Below are positions 27,429 to 36,942 of a DNA stretch of 64,000 nucleotides, piece after piece. The number at the start of each line of letters is the position of its first letter. Positions within the stretch are counted from its first letter, which is position 1. The position numbers were made by a program, and so were the translations under genes. The DNA is from Arcobacter venerupis (GTDB lineage: Bacteria; Campylobacterota; Campylobacteria; Campylobacterales; Arcobacteraceae): assembly GCF_013201665.1 (NCBI RefSeq), contig NZ_CP053840.1:2046001-2110000 (forward strand), written 5' to 3'. Below the pieces are notes generated by a model. That model did no database searches, was not told the origin of the DNA, and saw only the letters and a list, made by a program, of their open reading frames with translations.

Positions 27429-27974
27429 TTACTCTTTTATATATTTTTTATAATCTTCAATTTTTTCTTTTAATCTATTAGCTAAATAAATATTTGAATT
27501 ACCTAAACAAGATAAAATAAAACTTGCTTCTTTTTGATAATTCTTTATTTTTTCATTATCCCAATGTTCGGGAGGAGCTTGTAAATTTGTAATTCTATCA
27601 GCTAATTTTACCATTTGAACTTCATAAGATTGAGTAAGCAATCGCTCAATACTATCTTTCATTTGTGCTTGTTTAGAATTTAATGTTATATCTTTACTAA
27701 GTGCTTCAACACCATTTGCAACATCTTCACCAAATTTCATATACAATTCATCATAAGTAATATTTGTATCTTCAATTACATCATGTAGTAAAGCACAAGA
27801 GATTGCTAAATTAGCTTTTGCTTCATCTAGTGATGACTTTTCACAAGCATTAATTACTTCCATTGCAACACAGGTAATATGAGCAAGATATGGCAAACCC
27901 TTTGGAGTTTTTTGTTCACCATGAGCAAGAGCTGCAAAGTTAAGAACTTCTACAAAATTTTCTTGTGAAAACAT
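27429..27974 (-). CDS. HD-domain hydrolase, possible small alarmone ((p)ppGpp) hydrolase
   Basis: A 181-residue single HD domain resembling the hydrolase half of RelA/SpoT: FAALAHGEQKTPKGLPYLAHI, then CALLHDVIEDTNITYDEL and VKLADRITNL. Stand-alone proteins of this kind (MESH1-like) degrade ppGpp in some organisms. No synthetase or regulatory domain is present. Activity on ppGpp is inferred; another nucleotide could be the substrate. It lies 1 base after the exonuclease gene. Confidence 0.75.
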   Translation of the reverse strand: MFSQENFVEVLNFAALAHGEQKTPKGLPYLAHITCVAMEVINACEKSSLDEAKANLAISCALLHDVIEDTNITYDELYMKFGEDVANGVEALSKDITLNSKQAQMKDSIERLLTQSYEVQMVKLADRITNLQAPPEHWDNEKIKNYQKEASFILSCLGNSNIYLANRLKEKIEDYKKYIKE

Positions 27975-27975
27975 C

Positions 27976-28797
27976 TTATTTATTCTCTTTTTTGTTTTGA
28001 TTATTTATTACATTATCACTTTTAGAAAAAGTAATTAAATCTTCTACCGTTTTAACTTTTTTATCAAGGTTTGATAAACTTTTTTCAAAAACAACAGTAG
28101 TAGTCAAAGCATCATAATATGCTCTATGATGGTTATCAATCTCTATACTTAGCAACTCTTTTAAAAAACTCAAACCATATTTTTCTGATTCAATAGTTCT
28201 TTTTGCCAAATCAATAGAACAAATTTTTCTATTTAAAAGTTTTCCTAAATTAAACTTTTCAAATGAATCAGAAACAAATGTATAATCAAATTTTATATCA
28301 TGTGCAATAAAAACGTCATCTTCTAAAAAAAGCTTAAATTCCTGAAGTACTTTTTCAAGTCTTGGTGCTGATTCTAACATTTTAGGATTTATTTTTGTAA
28401 CTTCTTGAACATAAGGTGGAATCTCTTTTGCAAAAACTAAAGATTCAAATTTATCAATAATCTCACCATTTTTATATTTAACGGCTCCCAGTTCAATAAT
28501 TTGATGACCTTTTTTTACACTTCCACCATTTGTTTCTATATCAACAATACAAAAAGTTTGTTCTTTTATTGGTGTTTTTGAAGTCTTTAAAAAAACAAAA
28601 TCTCCGTCAAATTCTAATGGTAAACCATTTGATAAAAGTAACTCAAATTCAAGCTCTGGAGTTTCATAAAAAGAATCCGTTGCAATTTTCAATAGTTCTA
28701 AAAACTCTGCATATAAAATTGGTTCTTTTAATAATCTATTAAAAATATTTTGTTGTTTAAATTGAGGTTTAGGAATTATCCTTTTATTTGATTTCAT
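27976..28797 (-). CDS. DnaQ-like DEDD 3'-5' exonuclease
   Basis: A 273-residue protein with an N-terminal region of about 75 residues and an exonuclease domain: TFCIVDIETNGGSVKKGHQI (ExoI, Asp/Glu pair), FIAHDIKFDYTFV (ExoII) and HHRAYYDALTT (ExoIII, with His and Asp). All DEDDh residues are visible. Such proteins act as polymerase III proofreading subunits or RNA/DNA trimming enzymes. C. jejuni also has an exonuclease next to rpe. Its start overlaps trpF by 14 bases. Confidence 0.88.
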   Translation of the reverse strand: MKSNKRIIPKPQFKQQNIFNRLLKEPILYAEFLELLKIATDSFYETPELEFELLLSNGLPLEFDGDFVFLKTSKTPIKEQTFCIVDIETNGGSVKKGHQIIELGAVKYKNGEIIDKFESLVFAKEIPPYVQEVTKINPKMLESAPRLEKVLQEFKLFLEDDVFIAHDIKFDYTFVSDSFEKFNLGKLLNRKICSIDLAKRTIESEKYGLSFLKELLSIEIDNHHRAYYDALTTTVVFEKSLSNLDKKVKTVEDLITFSKSDNVINNQNKKENK

Positions 28798-29377
28798 TTG
28801 CCTCTTTTACAAAATCTATCATTTTCTGTTTTGACTTTTTGCCTTTTGATTCTTCAACTCCACTACTTACATCAACTCCATAAAAATCAAAACCATTTAA
28901 CTCTTTTAAATTATCTGAATTTAATCCACCAGCTAAAATAAACTTCGAACAATCAATATTTTCAAACCATTCAAGAGCAACTCTTTTCCCTTCTCCTCCA
29001 AAACTTTCAACAAAAGCATCAATTAAATAGTAATCTTTACTCAAATTTTTTAAATCTTTTTTTGATTCTATTCTTATTACTTTAATAAATTTAATTTCTA
29101 ATAATTCATAATTTAAAATATCATTATCATCAATTATTTGAGCTAATTGCATTTTTGCTTCTTTGCAAACTTCATTTATAAAAGTTTCATTCTCATTTAC
29201 AAAAAGCCCTACTGTTTGAATAAAAGGAGGTATTTTTTCAACAATTTCTTTAGCATTTAGGGGACTTATATATCGTGGAGAATTTGTATAAAAAACAAAA
29301 CCTAGTGCATTTGCTCCTGCATTTATAGCATCAAGGGCATCTTGTAGATTAGTTATTCCACAAATTTTTACTCTCAT
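28784..29377 (-). CDS. trpF: Phosphoribosylanthranilate isomerase
   Basis: A 197-residue TIM-barrel enzyme of tryptophan synthesis. It begins VKICGITNLQDALDAINAGA with the catalytic Cys, and has GFVFYTNSPRYI, GLFVNE, FILAGGLNSDNL and GVDVSSGVEESKGKK, the phosphate-binding end. Its neighbours are rpe and the exonuclease rather than the other trp genes, showing the pathway is dispersed here; trpC is about 7 kb away on the same strand. Confidence 0.95.
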   Translation of the reverse strand: MRVKICGITNLQDALDAINAGANALGFVFYTNSPRYISPLNAKEIVEKIPPFIQTVGLFVNENETFINEVCKEAKMQLAQIIDDNDILNYELLEIKFIKVIRIESKKDLKNLSKDYYLIDAFVESFGGEGKRVALEWFENIDCSKFILAGGLNSDNLKELNGFDFYGVDVSSGVEESKGKKSKQKMIDFVKEANEIK

Positions 29378-29379
29378 TT

Positions 29380-30021
29380 TTAAACCTGCAAACTTTTTAT
29401 GGCTTTAGAATAATCACTATTACCAAATACATAAGATCCAGCAACAACAACATCAACACCAGCTTCTTTTAATAAGTGAATATTTTTATCATTTACTCCA
29501 CCATCTACTTCTATTAAACAATTTGGATTTCTTTTATTAATTAATTCTTTTAGCTTTTTAGCTTTTTCAATAACACTTGAAATAAATTTTTGTCCACCAA
29601 ATCCTGGATTTACAGACATTAATAAAACCATATCTAAATCTTCTAACAAATATTCTATGGCTTCTGGTGGAGTATGAGGATTTAAAACAATTGCAGGTTT
29701 GATTCCATAATCTCTAATTTTTTGAATAAGTCTGTGAGGATGATTTTCACTTTCTATATGAAATGAAATATAAAGAGGTTTACAAGGGGCAAAAAGCTCT
29801 ACAAAAAATGTATTATCTTCAACCATAAGATGAATATCAAGAGGTTTTGTTGCAACTTTTGAAACAGGATTTACAACAACAGGTCCAATTGTCATATTTG
29901 GAACAAAATGTCCATCCATAACATCTACATGAATTAAATCACATCCACCATCACAAATTGCTTTTATTTCACTAGCTAAATTTCCAAAATCTGCTGATAA
30001 TATAGAAGGTGCTACGAGCAT
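29380..30021 (-). CDS. rpe: Ribulose-phosphate 3-epimerase
   Basis: A 213-residue TIM-barrel enzyme that interconverts ribulose-5-phosphate and xylulose-5-phosphate. Motifs: APSILSADFGNL, LIHVDVMDGHFVPNMTIG with metal-binding His and Asp, LMSVNPGFGGQKF, and IEVDGGVNDKNI. First gene of the rpe-trpF-exonuclease-HD operon, with 2 bases before trpF. Confidence 0.96.
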   Translation of the reverse strand: MLVAPSILSADFGNLASEIKAICDGGCDLIHVDVMDGHFVPNMTIGPVVVNPVSKVATKPLDIHLMVEDNTFFVELFAPCKPLYISFHIESENHPHRLIQKIRDYGIKPAIVLNPHTPPEAIEYLLEDLDMVLLMSVNPGFGGQKFISSVIEKAKKLKELINKRNPNCLIEVDGGVNDKNIHLLKEAGVDVVVAGSYVFGNSDYSKAIKSLQV

Positions 30022-30098
30022 CTTTTTCTAACCTTTTTTTTCTAAATTTTGCCCGATTATATCATTTAAACTCTTTATATAAAGTATAAAAATAAACA

Positions 30099-30104
30099 TA
30101 TAAT
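30099..30104 (+). promoter_or_regulatory. Possible -10 box for the phospholipase gene
   Basis: TATAAT, 43 bases upstream of the ATG, in the AT-rich gap between divergent rpe and pldA. No clear -35. Confidence 0.35.
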
Positions 30105-30147
30105 ATTTTTTGATGTAGAATGTATCAAAAAAATAAATTGGCAAATA

Positions 30148-31158
30148 ATGAAAAGATTTCTCCCCTTATTTATATGTACTTTGTGTTTTTCAGATAACAT
30201 TGATAAGCTTTATGAAGAAGCTCAAAACTTAGAAGATCAAGGAAATTATAAAGAAGCAATGCTTTTATACAAAAAAGCTGCCAATATTAATGTTTCTAAA
30301 GAAGATAAATATTTATTTGATTTATCAAAAAATGATAATCAAAAAGGTGAATCTTTTACAAATATGAAAAAAGCATTTTATCAAAAACAAATTGATAAAG
30401 TTAATGATAAAGAAACTGATGAAAATTTAAAACAAATAATTACAGGTGATTTTGATTTATATCCTTATAAAAAAAATTATCTATTACCTGCAACATATGA
30501 TTTTAATAAATCAGATGATCGAAAATCCATTGAAACATCTTTTCAAATAAGTATTGAAAAACCAATTTCATATGACTTTTTTGGACTAAATGAAACAGTT
30601 AGTGCTGCATATACACAAAGATCTTTTTGGCAAACAACAGCTGATTCCTCTCCATTTAGAGAAACTAATTATGAACCAGAAATATTTATTCAATTCCCAT
30701 ATGATAGAGGAAATGTATTAAAAGGTTATAAAATTGCACTAAATCATGTTTCAAATGGTAAAAATGATGAACTTTCAAGATCATGGAATAGAATATATAT
30801 TGAAAGTTACTTTCAATTATCAAGTTTATTTATAATTCCAAAAATTTGGTATAGAATTCCTGAAAATGAAAATGAAGATGATAATTCTGATATTGAAGAT
30901 TATTATGGAAATGGTGAATTAACTTTTCTTTACGCTTATAAAAAGCATACTTTTGAATTGTCATTACGAGATAACTTAGAATTTAATAGTGCTAATAAAG
31001 GCTCAGCTGAGTTAAACTGGACTTTTCCTTTACCTGAATTCTTATCTACAAATAATGCGTATGGATTATTTCAAATATATTCAGGTTATGGAAATAGTTT
31101 AATTGATTATGATAGAGAAGTACAAAAAATAGGATTAGGGATTGCTTTTTCAAGATAA
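30148..31158 (+). CDS. pldA: Outer-membrane phospholipase A (PldA)
   Basis: A 336-residue outer-membrane enzyme with a short signal peptide (KRFLPLFICTLCF) and an N-terminal TPR-like stretch of about 35 residues. The barrel carries the OMPLA catalytic block IALNHVSNGK (His and Ser separated by one residue) and SRSWNRIY, which supplies the catalytic Asn. It hydrolyses phospholipids in the outer leaflet after dimerisation with calcium. The N-terminal repeat region is an addition to the E. coli form. The protein ends in GIAFSR. Confidence 0.9.
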   Translation: MKRFLPLFICTLCFSDNIDKLYEEAQNLEDQGNYKEAMLLYKKAANINVSKEDKYLFDLSKNDNQKGESFTNMKKAFYQKQIDKVNDKETDENLKQIITGDFDLYPYKKNYLLPATYDFNKSDDRKSIETSFQISIEKPISYDFFGLNETVSAAYTQRSFWQTTADSSPFRETNYEPEIFIQFPYDRGNVLKGYKIALNHVSNGKNDELSRSWNRIYIESYFQLSSLFIIPKIWYRIPENENEDDNSDIEDYYGNGELTFLYAYKKHTFELSLRDNLEFNSANKGSAELNWTFPLPEFLSTNNAYGLFQIYSGYGNSLIDYDREVQKIGLGIAFSR

Positions 31159-31180
31159 AAGACTAAATTATTTAGTCTTT
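31158..31180. terminator. Hairpin shared by pldA and the cytochrome gene
   Basis: A perfect 10-bp inverted repeat (31158-31167 against 31171-31180). The three-base loop, TTA at 31168-31170, is the complement of the TAA stop of the cytochrome gene, and the pldA TAA ends at the first base of the stem. Confidence 0.7.
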
Positions 31181-31662
31181 ATATTTTGTATATAATAAAA
31201 AATAGCTTCAATCTCTTCTTCAACTAAGAAGTAAGTTGGCATTACATTTGCATAATAAATTAATTTTTCACAAACTTGTTCTTTTTCAAATTTTAAATTT
31301 GGATTTTTCTTAGAATTTACCTTTGTTGAAAAAGTTTCATAATCAATACTTTTTATATCAGGTACAATTAAAGTGCAATTAAAAACTTTTTTATCTGAAA
31401 TTTGATGTTTAAAATCAACCATTTTTTTGCCTCTTGCATCATTTCCATGACAACTATTGCACCCTATTCCTCTAGGATTATTATATAACATTTTCCCATA
31501 TTCATATTTTGTGATAAATGAATTATTAATATCCATTAAATCTTCTTGCTTTTTTACAGGTTCCGTAATTTGTTCTTGTTTATTTTCTAATTGATATTGT
31601 TCAGCTTCATTTGCATATGAATAAAAATAAAAAAATAAAAAAAAGATAATTATATATTTCAT
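31168..31662 (-). CDS. Monoheme c-type cytochrome
   Basis: A 164-residue exported protein with a signal peptide (KYIIIFFLFFYFYSYANEA) and one heme motif CNSCHG (CxxCH). VMPTYFLVEEEIEAIFYYI near the end gives a likely axial methionine. It is probably a periplasmic electron carrier; the partner is not evident. Its start overlaps the Nudix gene by 4 bases, so the two are translationally coupled. Confidence 0.88.
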   Translation of the reverse strand: MKYIIIFFLFFYFYSYANEAEQYQLENKQEQITEPVKKQEDLMDINNSFITKYEYGKMLYNNPRGIGCNSCHGNDARGKKMVDFKHQISDKKVFNCTLIVPDIKSIDYETFSTKVNSKKNPNLKFEKEQVCEKLIYYANVMPTYFLVEEEIEAIFYYIQNIKTK

Positions 31663-32243
31663 TTAATTCCTAATTTATCTTTATTTTTTAAAAACCAATA
31701 AAAACCAAACATTAAACCAGGAGTTTTTGCCTTTGATTCATCAAAAATAAATTCATCACTTTTTTCTATTGGCAAATACATAACTTCGATCTCTTCATCA
31801 TTTATTCCACCACCATCATGTATTTTCATAGAATCATCAATCTTAGCAAAAAAAAGATATTGACAAGCTCCACTTATTCCAACACTTGTATAAAATGATG
31901 TAACTTTTACAATATCACTTAAACTAACTTTAAAACCACACTCTTCATCTATCTCTTCTTTTACTATCTCTTCTAATGATTTGTTTTTATCAACTAATCC
32001 AGCACATAATTCATAAGTAAATGTTTTTGAACTATCATTTAAAAAAACTGGTGCACGAAATTGTTTTACAAGTAAAAAAGCATTTTTTTCAGTATGATAT
32101 AAAAGCACAGCAACACTATTATGACTTCGTATTGCTTCCCATGTTTTATTTCTGCCATTTTGCTTGTAACTTAATTTAAAAGGATGAATAAATTTTGTAT
32201 CTTTTAGTTCACTAATCTCTAAATCTTTAATTTCATTTATCAT
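31659..32243 (-). CDS. Nudix hydrolase, nucleotide-sugar/ADP-ribose pyrophosphatase type
   Basis: A 194-residue Nudix protein. The box reads GLVDKNKSLEEIVKEEIDEECGF: the metal-binding EExxEE core is kept, but the first conserved Glu is Lys (K) and the usual Arg of REUxEE is Glu. The preceding TFTYELCAGLVDK resembles NUDT14-type UDP-sugar diphosphatases and ADP-ribose pyrophosphatases. Probable housecleaning of nucleotide sugars. It is coupled to a cytochrome gene, an unusual pairing. Confidence 0.85.
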   Translation of the reverse strand: MINEIKDLEISELKDTKFIHPFKLSYKQNGRNKTWEAIRSHNSVAVLLYHTEKNAFLLVKQFRAPVFLNDSSKTFTYELCAGLVDKNKSLEEIVKEEIDEECGFKVSLSDIVKVTSFYTSVGISGACQYLFFAKIDDSMKIHDGGGINDEEIEVMYLPIEKSDEFIFDESKAKTPGLMFGFYWFLKNKDKLGIK

Positions 32244-32291
32244 TTATTATCTTTTTAGTTTTTTCGTATTCTAACAAAAAATTTATTCAAT

Positions 32292-33464
32292 TTACTTTTT
32301 ATTTACTATTGAAGAAAAGTCCACTTCAAATATGGTTTGTTTTTTGGGTTCAGATTTTAAATTAAGATGTAAATTGTATTCTATACAAATTCTTTTTACA
32401 ATATCTAAACCTATACCAAAGCCACCTTCATTATTATTTCCTCTTTTATATCTTTTAAAAATTTCTTTTTGCTCCTCTTGTGTAATTCCTCTCCCAAAAT
32501 CTTTCACAGATAAAATATTATTTTCTAAAACAACCTCAATATTTGAATCTTTATAACTATATTTAATTGCATTTGAAATGATATTATTTACTAATTTTTG
32601 TGTTTTTGTTTTATCCATTTTTATAAAACAACTAAAGAGTATGGAATCAATTTTTATATTTTTTGTAATTGAAATATCATTAAAATAATCTACGCTTTCA
32701 GCAACTAAATCTTTTAAGTCAAACTCTTCAAAAACATCTTCATTGATTTCATTAAAGGCTGAAAAATGAATATCATTATATATTTGAGAAATTTGTTTGC
32801 TACTACTTAATATATATTTCATCATTTTTTCAGGATTTTTTCCACCTTTTAACATGGAAACAGAAGTCATCAAAACTGCAATTGGAGTATTTAACTCATG
32901 AGCTGAATCTTTTATAAATTTATCCATAGATTCAACTCTTTTTCTTGCTGGATTTAATAATATTTTTGATAATAAATAACCAATACAAGCTATAAATATT
33001 GAACTAATAACTAATTTAATAAGCAGTAATATTTTAATATCATTTTTATCTCTTTGAAGTTGACAACTTTCCATGACGATATATTTTATTGGAATATTTT
33101 CTTCATTGATTGTTGTTATAAAATAGTTATAAGAACTATTTTCGTAAATATCTTTTGAATAATTTATTTTAAATTTATCATCTAAATATGAAAAAATAAG
33201 ATTTTTATCTTTATCCATAAGTGCATATCTTATATTTTCTTTTGGAAATTTTTCAGGAGTAAAATCTTTATTTTTCATATACTTATCTAATATATCAGCT
33301 TTTATTTGCATAGAAGCATTTTTAAGTTCCATATTACAAGTTTCTTGAGCCATTTTTAGCTCATTACCATAATAAATATATAAAATTACACTAACCAAAA
33401 ATAGTGTAGATGTTACATAAATAAATAAAAAATTTCTAAGTGCATTTTTTTCATCATTATTCAA
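32292..33464 (-). CDS. Membrane sensor histidine kinase
   Basis: A 390-residue kinase. Two membrane segments (about 12-30 and 145-165) bracket a small periplasmic domain. The dimerisation domain has the phosphorylated His in FIKDSAHELNTPIAVLM, and the ATPase domain shows the N box (KLVNNIISNAIKYSY), the G1 box (LSVKDFGRGI) and GGFGIGLDIVKRI. It partners the response regulator gene, whose stop overlaps this start by 8 bases. The signal is unknown. Confidence 0.93.
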   Translation of the reverse strand: MNNDEKNALRNFLFIYVTSTLFLVSVILYIYYGNELKMAQETCNMELKNASMQIKADILDKYMKNKDFTPEKFPKENIRYALMDKDKNLIFSYLDDKFKINYSKDIYENSSYNYFITTINEENIPIKYIVMESCQLQRDKNDIKILLLIKLVISSIFIACIGYLLSKILLNPARKRVESMDKFIKDSAHELNTPIAVLMTSVSMLKGGKNPEKMMKYILSSSKQISQIYNDIHFSAFNEINEDVFEEFDLKDLVAESVDYFNDISITKNIKIDSILFSCFIKMDKTKTQKLVNNIISNAIKYSYKDSNIEVVLENNILSVKDFGRGITQEEQKEIFKRYKRGNNNEGGFGIGLDIVKRICIEYNLHLNLKSEPKKQTIFEVDFSSIVNKK

Positions 33465-34116
33465 ATTTATATCCTACAGCTCTGATTGTGGTGATTTTTT
33501 CTTTTCCAACTATTTCTCTGAGATTTTTTATATAAACTCTAATTGTCGCATCAGTTGGCATTTCATCATATGCCCAAATATTTTGTAAAAGTTCATCACT
33601 AGAAATTACTCTATTTTTATGTGTACAAAAATATTTTAAAATGTCTCTTTCTTTTTGTGCAATATTAATAATCTTATCATTTTTAAAGACTTGACAAGTT
33701 TGTGGTTCAAAGAAAATATTTTCATCAATCTTAATTTTATCATCTTGGTTAATAAAAAACTGTCTACAAAGTCTTAGTATTCTTTGATCTAACTCTTCTA
33801 AATCAAAAGGTTTTTTAATATAATCATCAACACCATTTTCAAAAGATTCTTTTAAATGTTTTGTATCTTGATATGCAGTTAAAATGATTGCTGGAGTATT
33901 ATTTTTATACTCTTTTCTGATAGTTTTTAAAACTTCAATTCCACTAATTTCTGGAGTATTAATATCAAGTAATGCAATGTCAAATTTTTGATCAATTAAA
34001 GATTCTAAAGCATCTTGACCATTTGTACATAAGGTTACATCAAACCCCTTATCTTCTAAATGCTCATTTAATAAATCGCTTAAAGCAACATCATCTTCTA
34101 ACAACAAAACTCTCAT
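33457..34116 (-). CDS. OmpR-family response regulator
   Basis: A 219-residue two-domain regulator. The receiver has acidic residues EDD near the start, phosphorylated D51 (ALLDINTPEISG), a Thr near 79 and Lys near 101 (IKKPFDLEEL). The winged-helix domain has the OmpR/PhoB pattern ERDILKYFCTHKNRVISSDEL and TIRVYIKNLREIVG. It is cotranscribed with the overlapping kinase gene. Confidence 0.95.
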   Translation of the reverse strand: MRVLLLEDDVALSDLLNEHLEDKGFDVTLCTNGQDALESLIDQKFDIALLDINTPEISGIEVLKTIRKEYKNNTPAIILTAYQDTKHLKESFENGVDDYIKKPFDLEELDQRILRLCRQFFINQDDKIKIDENIFFEPQTCQVFKNDKIINIAQKERDILKYFCTHKNRVISSDELLQNIWAYDEMPTDATIRVYIKNLREIVGKEKITTIRAVGYKFE

Positions 34117-34178
34117 ATAAAATCCTAATGTATAATTTTTATTATATTCAAATTTTGTTTACTTCCCGTGTACATTAA

Positions 34179-34970
34179 TTATTTTATTAATTTAAAAAAT
34201 TTTAGAATTTTTCCCTGCAATACTACATATATTAATGATGCAACAAAAGATACAATTGTTCCATAAAGTATTCCTATTTTTGCATAACTCAAATATACTA
34301 CTAAAGAATAAATTACTACTGAACTTAATCCAAATGGAGTATTTTTTATTATTGTTCTTGCTTGTAAATTACTATGTCTGAAATGAATAATTAAAAGTAA
34401 TGGTAATAAAATAGTTGGAAATGAAGAAAAAATTCCTGCTATATTTGAAGGAACATATTTGGGTAAACTTGAAATTATTAAAAAAATAGTAATTGTTAAA
34501 AGTGACCTAAAAAATATATCAGAAAGTGAAGTTTTTATTTTTTTGTCAATTGTAAAGTTCTCTTTTTTTGCAAAATAAATTGATGCTATTATCATTAAGA
34601 TTATAACAATTAAAGGTGTTAAAACAACATGGGGAGGAACATAAGCTAAAATAAATGCGATTATTAAATAAGAGATAAAAGAGATAAAAAGGCTTAAAAA
34701 TATTTCAAATTTTCCCTTATAAAAAGTACTAATGTAATATCCAATAGAAAATGCAAGTGCAGCAAAAAGACCATGAATATTGTACAAAGCTACCTTTGTA
34801 ACATAATCTACACCATTTTCTAAAGCAAAAAATATAAGAGTGATTGAACTTCCAATAGGAAGACCAGAAAGAACGCCAGAAATTTTTGGGCTAACTTTTT
34901 CAGCTATAAAGCTAAGTGATAAAACAAGAAATACAACTGTGATTGCTTTTATTATAATGAGTTCTATAAT
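34179..34970 (-). CDS. Polytopic membrane protein of unknown function, non-standard start
   Basis: About 263 residues if read from an in-frame ATT at 34970 (ATA at 34967 is the alternative). The first standard start codon in frame is TTG at 34787, but 61 codons upstream of it still look coding, including LVLSLSFIAEKV and SGVLSGLPIGSSITLIFFAL, a membrane-protein pattern. An in-frame TGA lies just before ATT. AAAGGA precedes it. An ATG at 34974 is in another frame; removing one A would join it to this reading. So the gene either uses a rare start or carries a one-base frameshift at its 5-prime end. About seven or eight membrane helices; family not recognised. Confidence 0.65.
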   Translation of the reverse strand: MIELIIIKAITVVFLVLSLSFIAEKVSPKISGVLSGLPIGSSITLIFFALENGVDYVTKVALYNIHGLFAALAFSIGYYISTFYKGKFEIFLSLFISFISYLIIAFILAYVPPHVVLTPLIVIILMIIASIYFAKKENFTIDKKIKTSLSDIFFRSLLTITIFLIISSLPKYVPSNIAGIFSSFPTILLPLLLIIHFRHSNLQARTIIKNTPFGLSSVVIYSLVVYLSYAKIGILYGTIVSFVASLIYVVLQGKILKFFKLIK

Positions 34971-35019
34971 TCATCCTTTATTTAAAAGATGAATTATATA
35001 TTAATTATTTGTAAATTAT

Positions 35020-36939
35020 TTAAAGATTAGAATTTTTTTGATTTAAAAATGGAAATGGAATTTTTAGAATTATTGAAATAGAATAAATAAGATCTATTTC
35101 CCAATTTTCAATAATATTATCATTAGATAAGCAGATAATAGAAGCATTTAATATCTTTTTTCTTAATTCAAAAGAACAAAAACTTAAATCTTTAATAGCT
35201 TGTTTTAACAATCTATTAGATATTTCATCTTTTTTAATTAATTCTAAAGAGCTTATATTCTCATATTTGATTGCTGAATTAAAACTATCAATTGCTTTGA
35301 TATCTGATCTGTCTTGCGTGTAAGCTAATACAGATAAAAATATTTCGAAAGAGTATTTAATATCTTCATAATAAAAAAACTTTTCACTTTCATTTTCACG
35401 CAAATTAAAATGAAAATCTAATTGTCTTAATATAATTATCTCAATATTTAATTCATAAACTTCTGCAATTGAATCTAAATAAATTATATTATTTAATAAG
35501 GTTCTAAAACTTCTATATTCATTAATACTCATATCTTGTAAAATCAATAAAGATTGTTGCATTATCAATAGATTAAATTCATATTTATATGAGTTAATAG
35601 TTTCATAGTTTTTAATTACAATATCTTTTATTTCATCTATTTCTATTAGTTCAAGTTGTTTATTTCTATGTAAAATATCACTACTTAATAAAAGTCCAAT
35701 AATCAAGGCTTTTGTACTTTTTATATCTTCAAAAAAGAGATTTAACTCTTTTGGTAAAATTTCTCTACCTAAACTCATTTTTTTTGCATAATCTTCAATT
35801 GCATTAAAATTATCAAGAATAACAATTCCAGTTATAGAATTTATTAAAATATCTTTTTTAGATTTTTTCTCTTTATTTTTGTAATTTTCTTCATTAGAAA
35901 ATTCTAAATTCTCATCTTTTATTATTAAAGGATCATAAATTCCATCATTTGCTAATCTTTCAATTCTATTTAAAACATCAGGATATAAATTAAAAATTTT
36001 TGAAAATAAATCATTATTTGTTTGAATAAAATATGAGTGTTCAAATAACTCAGAAAAATTATTATATGATTGATAATGATTCGATTTTTTTAATAATCTA
36101 ATAAAAGATATTGGGTTCCTAGTATATTCTATTGTAATTGAATCATTTAAATAAATTCTCTCTTTTATAATTAAGAACTTAATAAACATACCTACAATAT
36201 ATCCCATACAGCCAAAAATCAAAAAGAAAATACCAATAATAAACATAAATATCCAAAGAATAATATGAATTAAAGATATTTCATCATTTTGTTTTGCATC
36301 ACTTATAGAATAAAATATTCCATGAAATAAAGATTTACCAATTAAAAATATTTGTAAAAATGAGTACGTTAAAGCAACCAACTTCATATTTAATTGCATA
36401 TTTTCTGTGAATACTTTCGCAAATTCAAAAGCAATCATAGATTGAAGTTCATCCCTTGATAAAACTTCCAAAGAAGTACTTGTGATTAAAATAGAAGCAT
36501 CAGAAATATCATTTCCAATAACAAATGAGTTAACACCAAAATCTTCAATGGTATAAACTTTTAAAATAGGGATACCAGAAGCTATTGACATTTCAGAGAC
36601 AATATTTAATAAAATTTTTTCATTACTTGTACAATTATTTAATTTGACTAACTTTGCATCAAAATAGTGTAATGAGAGTTTAGAAATATCACTAAATTCT
36701 CTTAATTTAAAAAAAGTACTTATTAATATAATAAAAACAAGTGGTATAGTAATAAATAAAAATGTTTTTAAATGCCAATATTTGTAAAAATTAATTATTG
36801 AGTCATTATTAAAATAAGAGTAAAAAGAAAAAATAATAATATTTGAAAGTGCCACTAAGAAAACTATTGAAAAAATAAATAAAAAGATTAATAAATAACT
36901 TTTTTTCCTTGCAATTACTTGCTGTTCGAAAAAATCCAT
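35020..36939 (-). CDS. M48-like protein lacking the catalytic zinc site, partner of LemA
   Basis: A 639-residue membrane protein. Two helices near the N-terminus (about 16-42 and 58-75) lead into a region that follows M48 (HtpX-like) peptidases closely: MSIASGIPILKVYTIEDFGV, NSFVIGNDISDASI, SRDELQSMIA. Where active members read HExxH, this protein has FEFAK (171-175), losing both His, and the third-ligand region reads RIYLND (261-266) with no Glu. All three zinc ligands are gone. Another helix pair lies near 220-258. The C-terminal half (about 380-639) is helical and acidic with no recognised domain. It lies 3 bases after lemA. The predicted role is a non-enzymatic scaffold or regulator; this is inference. 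Confidence 0.75.
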   Translation of the reverse strand: MDFFEQQVIARKKSYLLIFLFIFSIVFLVALSNIIIFSFYSYFNNDSIINFYKYWHLKTFLFITIPLVFIILISTFFKLREFSDISKLSLHYFDAKLVKLNNCTSNEKILLNIVSEMSIASGIPILKVYTIEDFGVNSFVIGNDISDASILITSTSLEVLSRDELQSMIAFEFAKVFTENMQLNMKLVALTYSFLQIFLIGKSLFHGIFYSISDAKQNDEISLIHIILWIFMFIIGIFFLIFGCMGYIVGMFIKFLIIKERIYLNDSITIEYTRNPISFIRLLKKSNHYQSYNNFSELFEHSYFIQTNNDLFSKIFNLYPDVLNRIERLANDGIYDPLIIKDENLEFSNEENYKNKEKKSKKDILINSITGIVILDNFNAIEDYAKKMSLGREILPKELNLFFEDIKSTKALIIGLLLSSDILHRNKQLELIEIDEIKDIVIKNYETINSYKYEFNLLIMQQSLLILQDMSINEYRSFRTLLNNIIYLDSIAEVYELNIEIIILRQLDFHFNLRENESEKFFYYEDIKYSFEIFLSVLAYTQDRSDIKAIDSFNSAIKYENISSLELIKKDEISNRLLKQAIKDLSFCSFELRKKILNASIICLSNDNIIENWEIDLIYSISIILKIPFPFLNQKNSNL

Positions 36940-36942
36940 CTT

